Positions 5,186 through 13,114 of a DNA stretch of 16,684 bases are shown here, in pieces. Within the stretch, counting starts at the first letter, position 1, and the number at the start of each line of letters is the position of its first letter. This DNA comes from Candidatus Zixiibacteriota bacterium (GTDB lineage Bacteria > Zixibacteria > MSB-5A5 > SM1-73). The notes under the pieces were generated by a model. That model was not told where the DNA came from. It ran no database searches and was given only the letters and a program-made list of their open reading frames with translations. The DNA lies in the NCBI GenBank assembly GCA_023129805.1, contig JAGMBK010000027.1, forward strand, positions 1 through 16,684. The letters run 5' to 3'. Both the position numbers and the translations under genes were made by a program.

Positions 5186-6970
5186 TTAAGATTTAGCTCG
5201 AGTTTCCAATGATCTGCCAGTCATCTGGCCCTCTGCTAACGGAAGTTCTATATAGAAAATGGCTCCTTTCCCTTCCACACTCTCCACACCAATATTGCCC
5301 CCGTGATTTTTGATTATCTCTGAGCTTATGGTTAATCCCAGGCCACAGGCTTCAGGTTTGGTGGTAAAGAAGGCATCGAAGATTTTGCTTTTGTGTTCCC
5401 CAGAAATGCCAAGGCCGGTATCTTGGACCTCTATCTTCACAAATTTGTCCGTCTGTCTGGTGGTGACGGACAATATACCTCCCTGAGGCATGGCCCAGAT
5501 TGCGTTGCGGAAGATGTTTAACAGAGCCTGTCGGATGAGATCAGGATTAACCCGAACAGAAGAAAGATAGGAAGAAGGGGACTTAACCATGGAGATCCTG
5601 GTGGAATCTATCTCCGGCTCCATCATTTCAAAGGTCTGATCCACCAGGTCATTTATATTCACCATCTTAAGATGTGACTTATCCGGTTTGGAAAAATTGA
5701 GCACATTGTTCAAAACGTTCTCCATCCTTTCGGTCTCTTTGAATATGATTCTTATATATTCATAATTCGGATTGTCCTTCTCCATTTTCTTTAAAATCGA
5801 ATGGGCAAATCCACCGATGATGGCCATAGGATTTCGCAGTTCGTGTGCCACCTGGGAGGTGATCTGTCCTAAGACTGACAGCTTCTCCATCTTCAAGAGC
5901 CTTTTACTGTTTTCTGCGACCCTTCTGTTGGCTTCCGCTAATTTTGAAACCTTCTTTGCCAGTTCCTGATAGAGCTGAGAGCTTTCTATTGCCGCTGAAG
6001 CATGATGAGCACATATGGAAAGAAGCTTGATATCCCCATCTTCAATAGGTTTTCGATTGATCAGATTGTCAGCTACGATGACTCCAAGTATTTTGTCCTT
6101 GGATATCAGAGGAGCAACCGCAAATTGATCGGTTTGCAGTATCTCGAAAAGATTTTTATCTGTTTTTTCTTTGCCTCTGATGATGTTGAATGTCTTCTTA
6201 TTTAACATCGACTGAATTAGTGGATTTCTTTCATCGGAGAGGGAGATTTTTAGCTTTTTTACAATCTGATTGACTAAAACGTCTTTCTCTTTTAAAGCAT
6301 CTTTGTACGAGTGGAGTATCTCTTCTAAGGACTGTTCACGGGCTGAAAGGGAATCCCAGATTCTCTTTGCCTCCTCCGAGTTGGAAGGACCGATAGCCAT
6401 CTTTCCTTCCAACATGGTTCCCGCCTGGTTCAGAAGCAGAAGGAACGCCCGATTGAATCCCAACCCTTGTCCGGCAGTAACACCGATTAAGACGATTTGA
6501 AGTATCTCCTCCAAATTCAGGGTGCTTCTTAGAACTTTGCCTAACTCACACAGGATGGAAAGCTCATTTATCTTTTTCTGCAGATTTGAGTGTAAGTTTA
6601 TTATACTTGAGACATCTTCAACCAAACCCACTGCCCCCGTGGTCTTTTTTGCTTCATCTCTGAACGGAAAAACCCGGATGAAAAGATTTGAATTCTCAAA
6701 ATCCTTCACTCTGACTGATAAGGGCTTTCCAGAGATCACACAACCTTTAACCTGCCTGGAAATTTGATGCTTTAGTGATTCCCTTTCCTTAAGTGTATTT
6801 TCAGCTTTTCCCTCTAACAGCCTGAACAAAAACCTGTTCACATACTCCAATCTTCCTTCAGATGAGCTTTGGAACACCCCCAGGGGTAGCTGGTCCAAAA
6901 GCTTTTTCAAATCTTCTGAACTGGAGTTTGTTATATCAAAAGTTTTATCTGAGTTGAGGAAATCGAGCAT
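5186..6970 (-). CDS. PAS-GAF sensor histidine kinase, cytoplasmic
   Basis: The protein is 594 residues from the ATG at 6968-6970, which fits a GAGG site nine nucleotides upstream; the frame stays open to a TTG at 6991. Positions here count from that TTG. Domains run: PAS (about 28-130), coiled coil, GAF (about 145-340), a coiled linker, HisKA with the phospho-acceptor H383 in VAHELRNPMA, and a HATPase domain. The HATPase domain keeps its key motifs: N496 in the N box, DTGLGI at 524-529, FFTTKP, and GLGL at 550-553. No membrane segment is visible, so it senses an internal signal. It is the only kinase homologue in the window with every catalytic motif intact. It is followed after 15 nt by its likely response regulator and preceded by a GAF protein. 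Confidence 0.93.
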   Translation of the reverse strand: MLDFLNSDKTFDITNSSSEDLKKLLDQLPLGVFQSSSEGRLEYVNRFLFRLLEGKAENTLKERESLKHQISRQVKGCVISGKPLSVRVKDFENSNLFIRVFPFRDEAKKTTGAVGLVEDVSSIINLHSNLQKKINELSILCELGKVLRSTLNLEEILQIVLIGVTAGQGLGFNRAFLLLLNQAGTMLEGKMAIGPSNSEEAKRIWDSLSAREQSLEEILHSYKDALKEKDVLVNQIVKKLKISLSDERNPLIQSMLNKKTFNIIRGKEKTDKNLFEILQTDQFAVAPLISKDKILGVIVADNLINRKPIEDGDIKLLSICAHHASAAIESSQLYQELAKKVSKLAEANRRVAENSKRLLKMEKLSVLGQITSQVAHELRNPMAIIGGFAHSILKKMEKDNPNYEYIRIIFKETERMENVLNNVLNFSKPDKSHLKMVNINDLVDQTFEMMEPEIDSTRISMVKSPSSYLSSVRVNPDLIRQALLNIFRNAIWAMPQGGILSVTTRQTDKFVKIEVQDTGLGISGEHKSKIFDAFFTTKPEACGLGLTISSEIIKNHGGNIGVESVEGKGAIFYIELPLAEGQMTGRSLETRAKS

Positions 6971-7061
6971 AAACATTATCCTCAGAATCAATTCGGGTTT
7001 GATGGCTCCAAAGGAGGAAAGCTTTGCTGAAATCGACCTTCTGTGTCACAAGCACCCTGTG

Positions 7062-7955
7062 TTACCAGATGAAATTTCTTTTCAACAGTCTTTCTGTAGT
7101 TCTGGTAATTTGGTTGACCTCATTTTTGATCTGTTTTAACCCACGCTTGAACTCAAGGTCAGAGCTTTTACCTGTCCGGCTGGATTTCCCTTCCTGCCGA
7201 GTTGAGAAGCTGTTTAAAAGAAACTGCGCATTTTCTGCTATACTGGAAAGCGGAGTTTTGATCTTTGAGTTTAAGCTTTCTAACAGTTGTGGGGTAGGAA
7301 TCATGCTCTCCATCCGGGTGATCTTTTCCTCAAGCTGTCTGGAGTGCTCTCTGGCCTGTTGAAGATCCTTTTGGAGCCTTTCCAGCTCCGAATGATAAAA
7401 CATCCTCTCTAAGCTTAATGTCACCGGGACGGAAATCAGACTCAGAAACTTCACATCTTTCGGTTCGAAAGCGTGTGCTCCTATGTGGCTAAAATTAATA
7501 ACCCCGAAAAGTTCGCCATTTAAGATCAGAGGTATAGCCAAAAAAGACCTAATTCCTGCTCCGCCTCTTTTACGATGCAGATTAGGAAGAAGAATAGGTC
7601 TTTTCTCCTTGGCAACCCAGGCGGAGATTCCCATTCCAGAATCGAACCTGACGAAGTCAATTAAATCCACCTTCTTCCCTACCGAAGCCACCTCCTCCAT
7701 CTCATTCTTCTTTTTATCTAACAAAAAGAGGCTGGCTTGACTGAACTCTACGGATTTGCCAATCCAATTCAAAACCTTTTCGAATGCCTTTCTCTCTTGT
7801 GTGGATTGTTCCATCATTTTACAGATGCCGGACAATACCTCAAAATTGATTTTTAGGTTCCCAAAGCTCTGGTTTGCCTGCAAGGATTTTTGTCTTTCAG
7901 TAAGTCTTGTGGATTTTGAAATTTTTTTATTTCTGCTTTTTCTCTCTTTCTTCAT
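7062..7955 (-). CDS. GAF domain protein with HisKA-like region lacking the histidine
   Basis: A 297-residue protein with a very basic first 25 residues, a GAF domain (about 45-185, ending in a clear IPLILNGELFGVINFSH strand pair), a coiled coil (188-218), and a C-terminal two-helix region. The latter matches a histidine-kinase dimerisation domain: LLESLNSKIKTPLSSIAENA corresponds to the SHELRTPL box, but S230 stands where the phospho-acceptor histidine should be. A second helix with IKNEVNQITRTTERLLK ends the protein and there is no ATPase domain. It therefore cannot act as a kinase. It could pair with, or regulate, the intact kinase encoded 91 bp downstream. The ATG follows a G-rich site. 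Confidence 0.85.
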   Translation of the reverse strand: MKKERKSRNKKISKSTRLTERQKSLQANQSFGNLKINFEVLSGICKMMEQSTQERKAFEKVLNWIGKSVEFSQASLFLLDKKKNEMEEVASVGKKVDLIDFVRFDSGMGISAWVAKEKRPILLPNLHRKRGGAGIRSFLAIPLILNGELFGVINFSHIGAHAFEPKDVKFLSLISVPVTLSLERMFYHSELERLQKDLQQAREHSRQLEEKITRMESMIPTPQLLESLNSKIKTPLSSIAENAQFLLNSFSTRQEGKSSRTGKSSDLEFKRGLKQIKNEVNQITRTTERLLKRNFIW

Positions 7956-8223
7956 TTTGTCTTGCCCCCCGATTTATTATTGTTGTAATTTGACATTTCA
8001 GAAACCTCAAGCTTCCGGATATAACAACCCCTCAGAGATCATCCCTTTATTTCTTTGACTTTTTCAAAAGATTCAAAAAACTCAAAAGCCCCCAAAAGCC
8101 GCCCCTTATGATCTTTTATGAAGCCGTAAAAGAGAGGTACCTTTATTTGAACTTATTTCGCTTTTCTGGCATTGAAGAAAAACACCAACAGGTCTCATGG
8201 ATCCTGCGGGTCTCCATCTACTT
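7956..8223. other. 268-bp gap between PilZ and GAF genes
   Basis: No gene or strong terminator is seen. The minus strand carries several CTTTTG-type repeats near 8050-8100. A promoter for the GAF-kinase-regulator genes could lie in the AT-rich part near 7975-8000, but no hexamer pair is convincing. Confidence 0.4.
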
Positions 8224-8730
8224 TTATCTGGTCGCAATTTCAGCGGTGCGCAAGTAGCTGGAAATGATCTCCCGCAATTTGCGGTCAAAACTTGCCACTC
8301 TCACCGGCAGGTGTTCAATCTGCTCTGAAGATGCAAGTTTTTCCAATTCCTCTCGGGAGGTAAATTCTACACCCACCAGGAAATCCCCTTCCCCTGAGGG
8401 TTCCACCCTTTTGATCTTCCCCAACACCCCTTCTAAGACCACTAATTTATTCAGGTCCAGGGTCAAAAGCATAAAACCTTCTGTCGGTACAGGGGAGTCG
8501 GTAAGCAGGAGCATTCCTCCCTCGCTCAGATTGAGAATGTCACCAGAAGTTCGGTCTTTGGATAATTTTATCTTCCCTTTTTTACATGTCAGCAGACGAA
8601 ACCGAACCGGGGAGGATAGCTCTATACGAATATATTTGCGACCACCAGATGTTTTTATTGGGAATGGAGTTTGTTCCAAGGCAGTTGTCCCAGACTCAGC
8701 CTTTACATTTAAATCTTTTGAAGCTACCAA
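8224..8730 (-). CDS. PilZ domain c-di-GMP-binding protein
   Basis: The frame is open from 8880. A strong AAGGAGG sits seven nucleotides before the TTG at 8728-8730, giving a 168-residue protein; this start is preferred because nothing comparable precedes the upstream TTG. The PilZ signature is complete: the RxxxR motif in RKYIR, followed about 30 residues later by NLSEGG, the (D/N)xSxxG motif, and then the beta-barrel strands up to FLVGVEFTS. A helical C-terminal tail of about 40 residues follows. PilZ domains bind cyclic di-GMP and often adjust flagellar or pilus function by protein contact. It lies between two kinase-family genes, downstream of fliA. If the longer frame is used, 50 basic residues are added at the front. 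Confidence 0.9.
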   Translation of the reverse strand: MVASKDLNVKAESGTTALEQTPFPIKTSGGRKYIRIELSSPVRFRLLTCKKGKIKLSKDRTSGDILNLSEGGMLLLTDSPVPTEGFMLLTLDLNKLVVLEGVLGKIKRVEPSGEGDFLVGVEFTSREELEKLASSEQIEHLPVRVASFDRKLREIISSYLRTAEIATR

Positions 8731-8915
8731 AATTTTCCCTCCTTTCCAACCCTTCAAAAAGCCTCCAGCAGTTTCAAGGGATTTATGGCTAATCTGAATG
8801 AAGCGTTTTCTCTTTTTTAGCAAAGTTGCTATCTGAGCTTTTGAGATGTTAAGAACATGGATTTGGTTTATCGGGCCCAAAATTAGGACTCAAGATCCAA
8901 ATGAGCAACTGCAAT

Positions 8916-8934
8916 CTCACACCTGATATGTGAG
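8916..8934. promoter_or_regulatory. small dyad upstream of the PilZ gene
   Basis: CTCACA (8916-8921) and TGTGAG (8929-8934) form a 6-bp inverted repeat with a 7-nt centre, just after the end of the upstream kinase-like gene. It might be an operator or a weak hairpin; no U-tract follows. Confidence 0.25.
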
Positions 8935-8943
8935 CCCTTAGTA

Positions 8944-10359
8944 TTACAATTTTAGTTCTTGGGGTGTCTCCTGGTTTGTCTTCTTGCCCTCTGAAGCTAA
9001 GATAAATCCTAAGGAAAACTTCATCTCCTCATCTGCGAGTTTTTCAAATTTGAAGTTCCCATGATATCTTTCCAGAATTTGAGAAACCATATTAAATCTG
9101 CCATTTGTCTTCAGATCACCAAAGTCAGAGTGTTCATCTGTTTGACCCTCTTTTGCTTTACAGAACACCTCCAAACAAAGTGAGTCCTCTTCTGAAGATG
9201 CTTGCAGGCGAATGCTTCCGCCGGAAGACAGGCGATCTTGAATCTCCCAGATCAGGCTTAAGAAAGCCAACTCCAGCTCCCCCGGATTTCCATATACCAG
9301 GGGAAGATCATCATCCAAATCTGCTTCCCAGCTGATCCTGTTTGATTTTAATATATATTTGAGTAAAACCAGATTGCTTTTGAGGATATGCTGGATGTTT
9401 ACTTCTCCTGTCTCGGTGGTTTCATCAAATTGTCTGTGTAGATGATCTGAAAAGTCCTTTAGAATTGAGTAAATCCTATTGGTATTTCCTTGGATCGTTT
9501 CTAAGTTGTTGATACCCGAAGGCATCTTTTTTGACCTTTTTTCATTCATTTTTAAAACTTGAGTCTTACCAAAGATTATCTGAAGGGAGTTGTTTATCTC
9601 ATGCACCACGGCTTTGGATAGTTCTCCCGTGGTAAAGAGCTTCTCGGTTTCAATGTGATAGGATTTCTCTTTGTGCGGGGAGAATGAAGATTCTATAAGA
9701 TGAGAACTCTCAATGCAGGATGCAAAGAGCTCCCCCCAGAAAAGCAGTTCTGCGGATGATTTCTTATCCGGAAGAATGGACTGTGCAAAGTGCACCACCC
9801 AGATTCCATCTTTTTTATCCAGAATCTTAAATGGGATAATAAGAAAGTTACCCTCTTTTTTTGCAGGAAGGACTATCCTCCTTTTTTGACTAACTGCACA
9901 ATCGATATCGCCTCTTCTGCATAAAGCTTCCATCTCATCCTCGAACTGTTCTGTGAATCCTGAGGATAAGACCAGCCTTTCCAAGCCACCCTTTCCATGG
10001 TCAAGGAGGAAGATTCCACAATCTTCAAAGCCATACAATCCTCTTAAAAAATCCAGAAGCCAGGAAACTCGATAAGTTAGCACAGGATCTGTGAGCGCAT
10101 CTTGCGAAGGGATCTTTTGTAAAAATTTACCAGAGCTGGGCCTATCCCCATCCAACTCTTTTTTCTCAAAGGGATTTGTCATCTGAGAAAGTGGGTGGTT
10201 GAACCGGGAAAGCTCATCCAGCTTGTAGTTTAGGGAGAGAAGCAATTCACCTAATTCTCTTTTCCTCTGATCCAGGTGAAGTGGCTTTTTTTCTTGGACC
10301 ACTTCAGTCATCTGCTCATCTGTCAGAGTGGAACATTCAGATATCCGGTTAAATTTCAT
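8944..10359 (-). CDS. GAF histidine-kinase homologue with degenerate ATPase domain
   Basis: The protein has 471 residues. Its ATG follows GGAGGAG and lies 45 nt after fliA. An N-terminal polar and helical region (1-85) leads into a GAF-like domain (about 88-220). A HisKA-type dimerisation domain follows, with H253 in ELSKAVVHEINNSLQII, the usual H-E-I-N-N box. The ATPase-like domain can be traced (VYGNPGELELAFLSLI), but the N-box asparagines are replaced by S and E (E372), no DxGxG box is found near 398-406, and the GLGL stretch is replaced by NGRFNMV. ATP binding is therefore doubtful while the phospho-acceptor is kept. It may act as a phosphotransfer protein (as Spo0B does) or as a scaffold. 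No membrane segment is seen. Confidence 0.88.
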   Translation of the reverse strand: MKFNRISECSTLTDEQMTEVVQEKKPLHLDQRKRELGELLLSLNYKLDELSRFNHPLSQMTNPFEKKELDGDRPSSGKFLQKIPSQDALTDPVLTYRVSWLLDFLRGLYGFEDCGIFLLDHGKGGLERLVLSSGFTEQFEDEMEALCRRGDIDCAVSQKRRIVLPAKKEGNFLIIPFKILDKKDGIWVVHFAQSILPDKKSSAELLFWGELFASCIESSHLIESSFSPHKEKSYHIETEKLFTTGELSKAVVHEINNSLQIIFGKTQVLKMNEKRSKKMPSGINNLETIQGNTNRIYSILKDFSDHLHRQFDETTETGEVNIQHILKSNLVLLKYILKSNRISWEADLDDDLPLVYGNPGELELAFLSLIWEIQDRLSSGGSIRLQASSEEDSLCLEVFCKAKEGQTDEHSDFGDLKTNGRFNMVSQILERYHGNFKFEKLADEEMKFSLGFILASEGKKTNQETPQELKL

Positions 10360-10404
10360 ATGACTCCTCCAAACGATCGAGTAAAACGAAAAACCTCATC
10401 TTTC

Positions 10405-11163
10405 TTACGGCGCAAATTTTTCCCTGATCATCCCCTTCAGCTTCAAAGCTGCTTTGGTGTGTATCTGTGAGACTCTGGATTCGGAGATCTGCATCACCTC
10501 ACCGATCTCTTTTAAGGTCAACTCCTCGTAGTAATACAAAGCCACCACCAATCTCTCTTGTTCGGACAGATGGCTTATGGCTTCGACCAGATATGCTTTA
10601 AGTTCCTCCTTTTCCAGATCTCCCAAAACATTATCCCGGCTCAAATTTTCTAAAGTCTCCACCCGGGGAACCTGTCGATTATCCTCCTCCTTATAAATCA
10701 ACTCATCTAAGGATAACACGGTGGTGGAAGCAACATCATACAATGCGGAGAAAAGCTCACCTGATGAGATCTTCAAGGATTTGGCAAGTTCTCTGTTAGA
10801 GGGAGGTCTGCACAGTTGGTTTTCCAGTTTGTTTGTGGCTTTGTCGATCTCTCTGGATTTTGCTCTGGTGGAGCGGGGCACCCAATCCAGAGAGCGAAGC
10901 TCATCCAAGATGGCTCCCCTTATTCGCGGCACCGCATAGGTTTCAAATTTCACTCCCCGGGAGGGATCAAAATTAGACAAAGCTTCAATCAGTCCTATGA
11001 CTCCGGTGTTGACCAGATCGGAAAGCTCCACCGATTTAGGAAATCCCATAGCCATCCTTCCAGCCACATTTCTCACCAGGGGCAGATACTCCTCCAGAAG
11101 TTTCTGTCTGACTTGCGGATCATTATCTTTTTTAAACTGCACCCACTCCTTAGGGCCGGCCAT
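10405..11163 (-). CDS. fliA: RNA polymerase sigma-28 factor FliA
   Basis: A 252-residue protein, the usual length for FliA/WhiG-type sigma factors. Region 2 contains DLVNTGVIGLIEAL (49-62) and FDPSRGVKFETYAVPRIRGAILDELR (65-90), followed by DWVPRSTR (93-100), characteristic of this group. Region 3 spans about 105-160. Region 4 ends with the helix-turn-helix LTLKEIGEVMQISESRVSQIHTKA (215-238). FliA directs RNA polymerase to late flagellar and chemotaxis promoters. The ATG is preceded by GAGGT. A FliA-type promoter (11277-11304) precedes it, implying positive autoregulation, and the FlgM-like protein encoded at 614-919 is its likely inhibitor. The usual neighbours flhF and flhG are absent; a kinase homologue follows instead. 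Confidence 0.95.
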   Translation of the reverse strand: MAGPKEWVQFKKDNDPQVRQKLLEEYLPLVRNVAGRMAMGFPKSVELSDLVNTGVIGLIEALSNFDPSRGVKFETYAVPRIRGAILDELRSLDWVPRSTRAKSREIDKATNKLENQLCRPPSNRELAKSLKISSGELFSALYDVASTTVLSLDELIYKEEDNRQVPRVETLENLSRDNVLGDLEKEELKAYLVEAISHLSEQERLVVALYYYEELTLKEIGEVMQISESRVSQIHTKAALKLKGMIREKFAP

Positions 11164-11199
11164 TTAATCTACCTCACTTTGCCAAGGTTTAAACTTCTT

Positions 11200-11224
11200 G
11201 GATACACATCGCCTCTGTGTATCC
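11200..11224. promoter_or_regulatory. 9-bp perfect dyad in the fliA leader
   Basis: GGATACACA (11200-11208) and TGTGTATCC (11216-11224) are perfect reverse complements around a 7-nt centre. The dyad lies about 37 bp upstream of the fliA ATG and inside the leader of the predicted sigma-28 transcript. No U-tract follows on the fliA strand. It could be a repressor operator or a leader hairpin that affects fliA translation. Confidence 0.55.
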
Positions 11225-11276
11225 CATACTTTTTAAGATTGCTCGAAAAAGTGCATAATTGGGGGTATCGTTTGTT

Positions 11277-11304
11277 TTATCGTCTCTGATTTGTCGATTC
11301 TTTA
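11277..11304 (-). promoter_or_regulatory. sigma-28 (FliA-type) promoter upstream of fliA
   Basis: Minus strand: -35 TAAAGAAT (11297-11304), 12-nt spacer, -10 GACGATAA (11277-11284). Against TAAAGTTT / GCCGATAA this is 6 of 8 and 7 of 8. The layout matches the promoter at 1102-1129, including GACGATA and the 12-nt gap. The leader to the fliA ATG would be about 105 nt. Confidence 0.65.
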
Positions 11305-11784
11305 GTTTTAGAAAGAAGCCGATCCAAAGCTTTGAATAAGGAAAGTTGAGGGGTAAGAAACGAACTCTTCTCAGAGGATTCAGTTTCAGGGCAGTAAGAA
11401 GCAAGTGATTTGGGTTCATGAAAATCGGGTTAAATAGAACAGCTAACGCTGAGCCGAATCTCGACGAGAGAGCTTTGTTCAGTTGTGAAGCAAAATTGCA
11501 AGCCAAGCGTATCTCCAATTCTTTCAGTTCCATTCAGTTTTCAGTTCCGCCTTCTTCATACAGCTTTGAAAACTTTTGCAAACTTTGTGCCAAAGCTTTT
11601 GAAAGGGGAGGTAATTAGATGTAATTATCTGAGGTGTAATGAATTAACCCAATTAGATGAGGTGTCAGTTTAAGTCAGGGAAATGACTATTTAGGAAAGA
11701 ATTTCCTAAAACAGGCGGAAAAATGTTCCGACCCTTTACTTGGCTATGTGAATTCCGACTGGTTTAAGAAGCAACATTTCTTGG
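11305..11784. other. intergenic region between fliA and the TPR gene
   Basis: This stretch contains no gene I can support. A minus-strand frame (11189-11533, 114 codons) runs through the fliA promoter and dyad and has only a weak ribosome site. A dyad TTTAGGAAA-N3-TTTCCTAAA lies at 11690-11710, with 9-bp perfect arms, and could be an operator for the TPR gene promoter about 75 bp downstream. Confidence 0.45.
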
Positions 11785-11813
11785 TTGACAAACTATCCAT
11801 CAGAGCATATTAT
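11785..11813 (+). promoter_or_regulatory. sigma-70 promoter for the TPR gene
   Basis: Plus strand: -35 TTGACA (11785-11790), 17-nt spacer, -10 TATTAT (11808-11813). Both hexamers and the spacing are near-ideal. Transcription would start near 11820, leaving a leader of about 145 nt that contains the two palindromic repeats at 11849-11916. Confidence 0.7.
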
Positions 11814-11848
11814 TTATCTTAATTGATTACAGATTTTTGTAGTTCGTG

Positions 11849-11916
11849 GTTCGTAGGTACAGGGCTTGTCCCTGTCCAAACTAAGTTCGTAGGGACAGGG
11901 CTTGTCCCTGTCCAAA
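11849..11916. repeat. two tandem copies of a 32-bp palindromic repeat, period 36
   Basis: Copies at 11849-11880 and 11885-11916 differ at one base. Copy 2 contains GGACAGGG-CTTGT-CCCTGTCC, a perfect 8-bp stem; copy 1 has one mismatch in it. This resembles short interspersed palindromic (REP-like) elements common in some uncultured bacterial genomes. The copies lie inside the predicted leader of the TPR gene, where both hairpins would be transcribed. Confidence 0.85.
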
Positions 11917-11965
11917 TTTAGAACAGGACAGACACATCAAATAACAACTCTTACCAGAGGTACTA

Positions 11966-13102
11966 ATGAGAAAATCTATCTTTATCTGGGCTTCGATTTT
12001 AATTCTTCTATTCTCGCTTTCGGCTAGCTCTCAAACTGTCTCTACGGATACTTCTCAGACGGAGACTTTGAAACTACAAGAAGAGCTTGAAAGCGTCAAA
12101 AAAGAAATTGATGAGTTGAGAAAAGATAATTATGGGAAGGCGATGGAGAATGCCAAGAGAAGTATAGGCTTGGCTAATCTAATGATTCAGGTCTTAATAG
12201 GAGCAGTAGCTTTGATGACTGGGTTCGGAATTTTTTCTTATGTCAAGACTGGTCAGATCAGAAAGAAAGTAGAGGAAGAACTTCAGGAGATAAGAGAATT
12301 AAAGGAAAAGATGAGGGATGATTTCAAAGAAGAATTTGAGAGAACTGTCACCCTCAGAGGCGAAGTCGAAAGCACAAAGAGAGAAGCAGAAACTATGGTG
12401 AAGGATATCAAAAGAATTTATGCAGACGTCAAAAAGATCAAACAAGACATTGAAAAGGCGGGCAAAGAAATAGATGAGAAAAAGCGATCGGTTGATGAAA
12501 GCAAAACTGAAGTGTCTGCCATAAGTCTCTTCATAGAGGGGATAACCTTAGCAGAATTAGGCAAGCATGAACAGGCGATAGAGAAGTGCAGGAAGGCGAT
12601 AGATCTCAAGCCGGATTTTGCAGAGGCTTATAATAACTGGGGCGTGGCTTTAGCTAAAACAGGTAGGCATGAAGAGGCAATAGAGAAGTATAAGAGGACG
12701 ACAGAGCTGAAGTCTGATTATGCAGAGGCTTATTATAACTGGGGTGTGGCTTTAGGAAACTTAGGCAAACATGAGGAGGCGATAGAGAAGTATAAGAAGG
12801 CAACCGAGTTGAAGTCGGATTTTGTAGATGCTTATAATAACTGGGGTGCGGCTCTAGTTAGGTTGCGCAGGTACGACGAGGCTATTGCGAAGTGCCGTAA
12901 GGCGACGGAGTTGAAGCCAGGTCTTGCAGAGGGTTGGTTTAATATGGCCTGCGCTTATTCGCGACAAGAAAGGAAAACAGAAGCGCTAGACGCACTTAAG
13001 AAAGCTATCCAACTCGATCCTGCTTCGAGGGAAGACGCAAAGAAAGACGCGGATTTCAAGAATCTGTGGGAGGATGAGGATTTTAAGAAGTTGGTGGAGT
13101 GA
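11966..13102 (+). CDS. membrane-anchored coiled-coil TPR protein
   Basis: A 378-residue protein; the ATG follows AGAGG seven nucleotides upstream. It has an N-terminal signal-like segment (about 5-22), a coiled coil (33-65), a transmembrane helix (about 72-93) and a long charged coiled coil (97-182). Four to five tetratricopeptide repeats follow (about 186-350), and the C-terminal DADFKNLWEDEDFKKLV resembles the capping segment seen after TPRs in many bacterial proteins. The TPRs have an exact 34-residue period and are also similar at DNA level. TPR domains bind other proteins; no specific partner is evident. It is the only plus-strand gene here, with its own sigma-70 promoter, and it converges on pilQ. 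Flanking palindromic repeats hint at an inserted accessory gene. Confidence 0.88.
   Translation: MRKSIFIWASILILLFSLSASSQTVSTDTSQTETLKLQEELESVKKEIDELRKDNYGKAMENAKRSIGLANLMIQVLIGAVALMTGFGIFSYVKTGQIRKKVEEELQEIRELKEKMRDDFKEEFERTVTLRGEVESTKREAETMVKDIKRIYADVKKIKQDIEKAGKEIDEKKRSVDESKTEVSAISLFIEGITLAELGKHEQAIEKCRKAIDLKPDFAEAYNNWGVALAKTGRHEEAIEKYKRTTELKSDYAEAYYNWGVALGNLGKHEEAIEKYKKATELKSDFVDAYNNWGAALVRLRRYDEAIAKCRKATELKPGLAEGWFNMACAYSRQERKTEALDALKKAIQLDPASREDAKKDADFKNLWEDEDFKKLVE
12575..12880 (+). repeat. three 102-bp tandem DNA repeats encoding TPRs
   Basis: Units start at 12575, 12677 and 12779, with a partial fourth from 12881. Each encodes one 34-residue TPR of the form AIEKYKKATELKSD.AEAYNNWGVAL. 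Nucleotide similarity between units is high, which points to fairly recent internal duplication. Confidence 0.8.
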
Positions 13103-13114
13103 GTGGGGATCGGA

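Noticed and set aside
8264..8797. 177-codon plus-strand frame
   Set aside because: Shadow of the PilZ gene, which has an intact signature on the minus strand.
11189..11533. 114-codon minus-strand frame upstream of fliA
   Set aside because: It runs through the fliA sigma-28 promoter and leader dyad, has only a weak ribosome site and no recognisable content. Not called a gene.
11849..11916. Terminator for a gene upstream of the TPR gene
   Set aside because: No gene ends here, no U-tract follows, and the sequence is a dispersed-repeat type.
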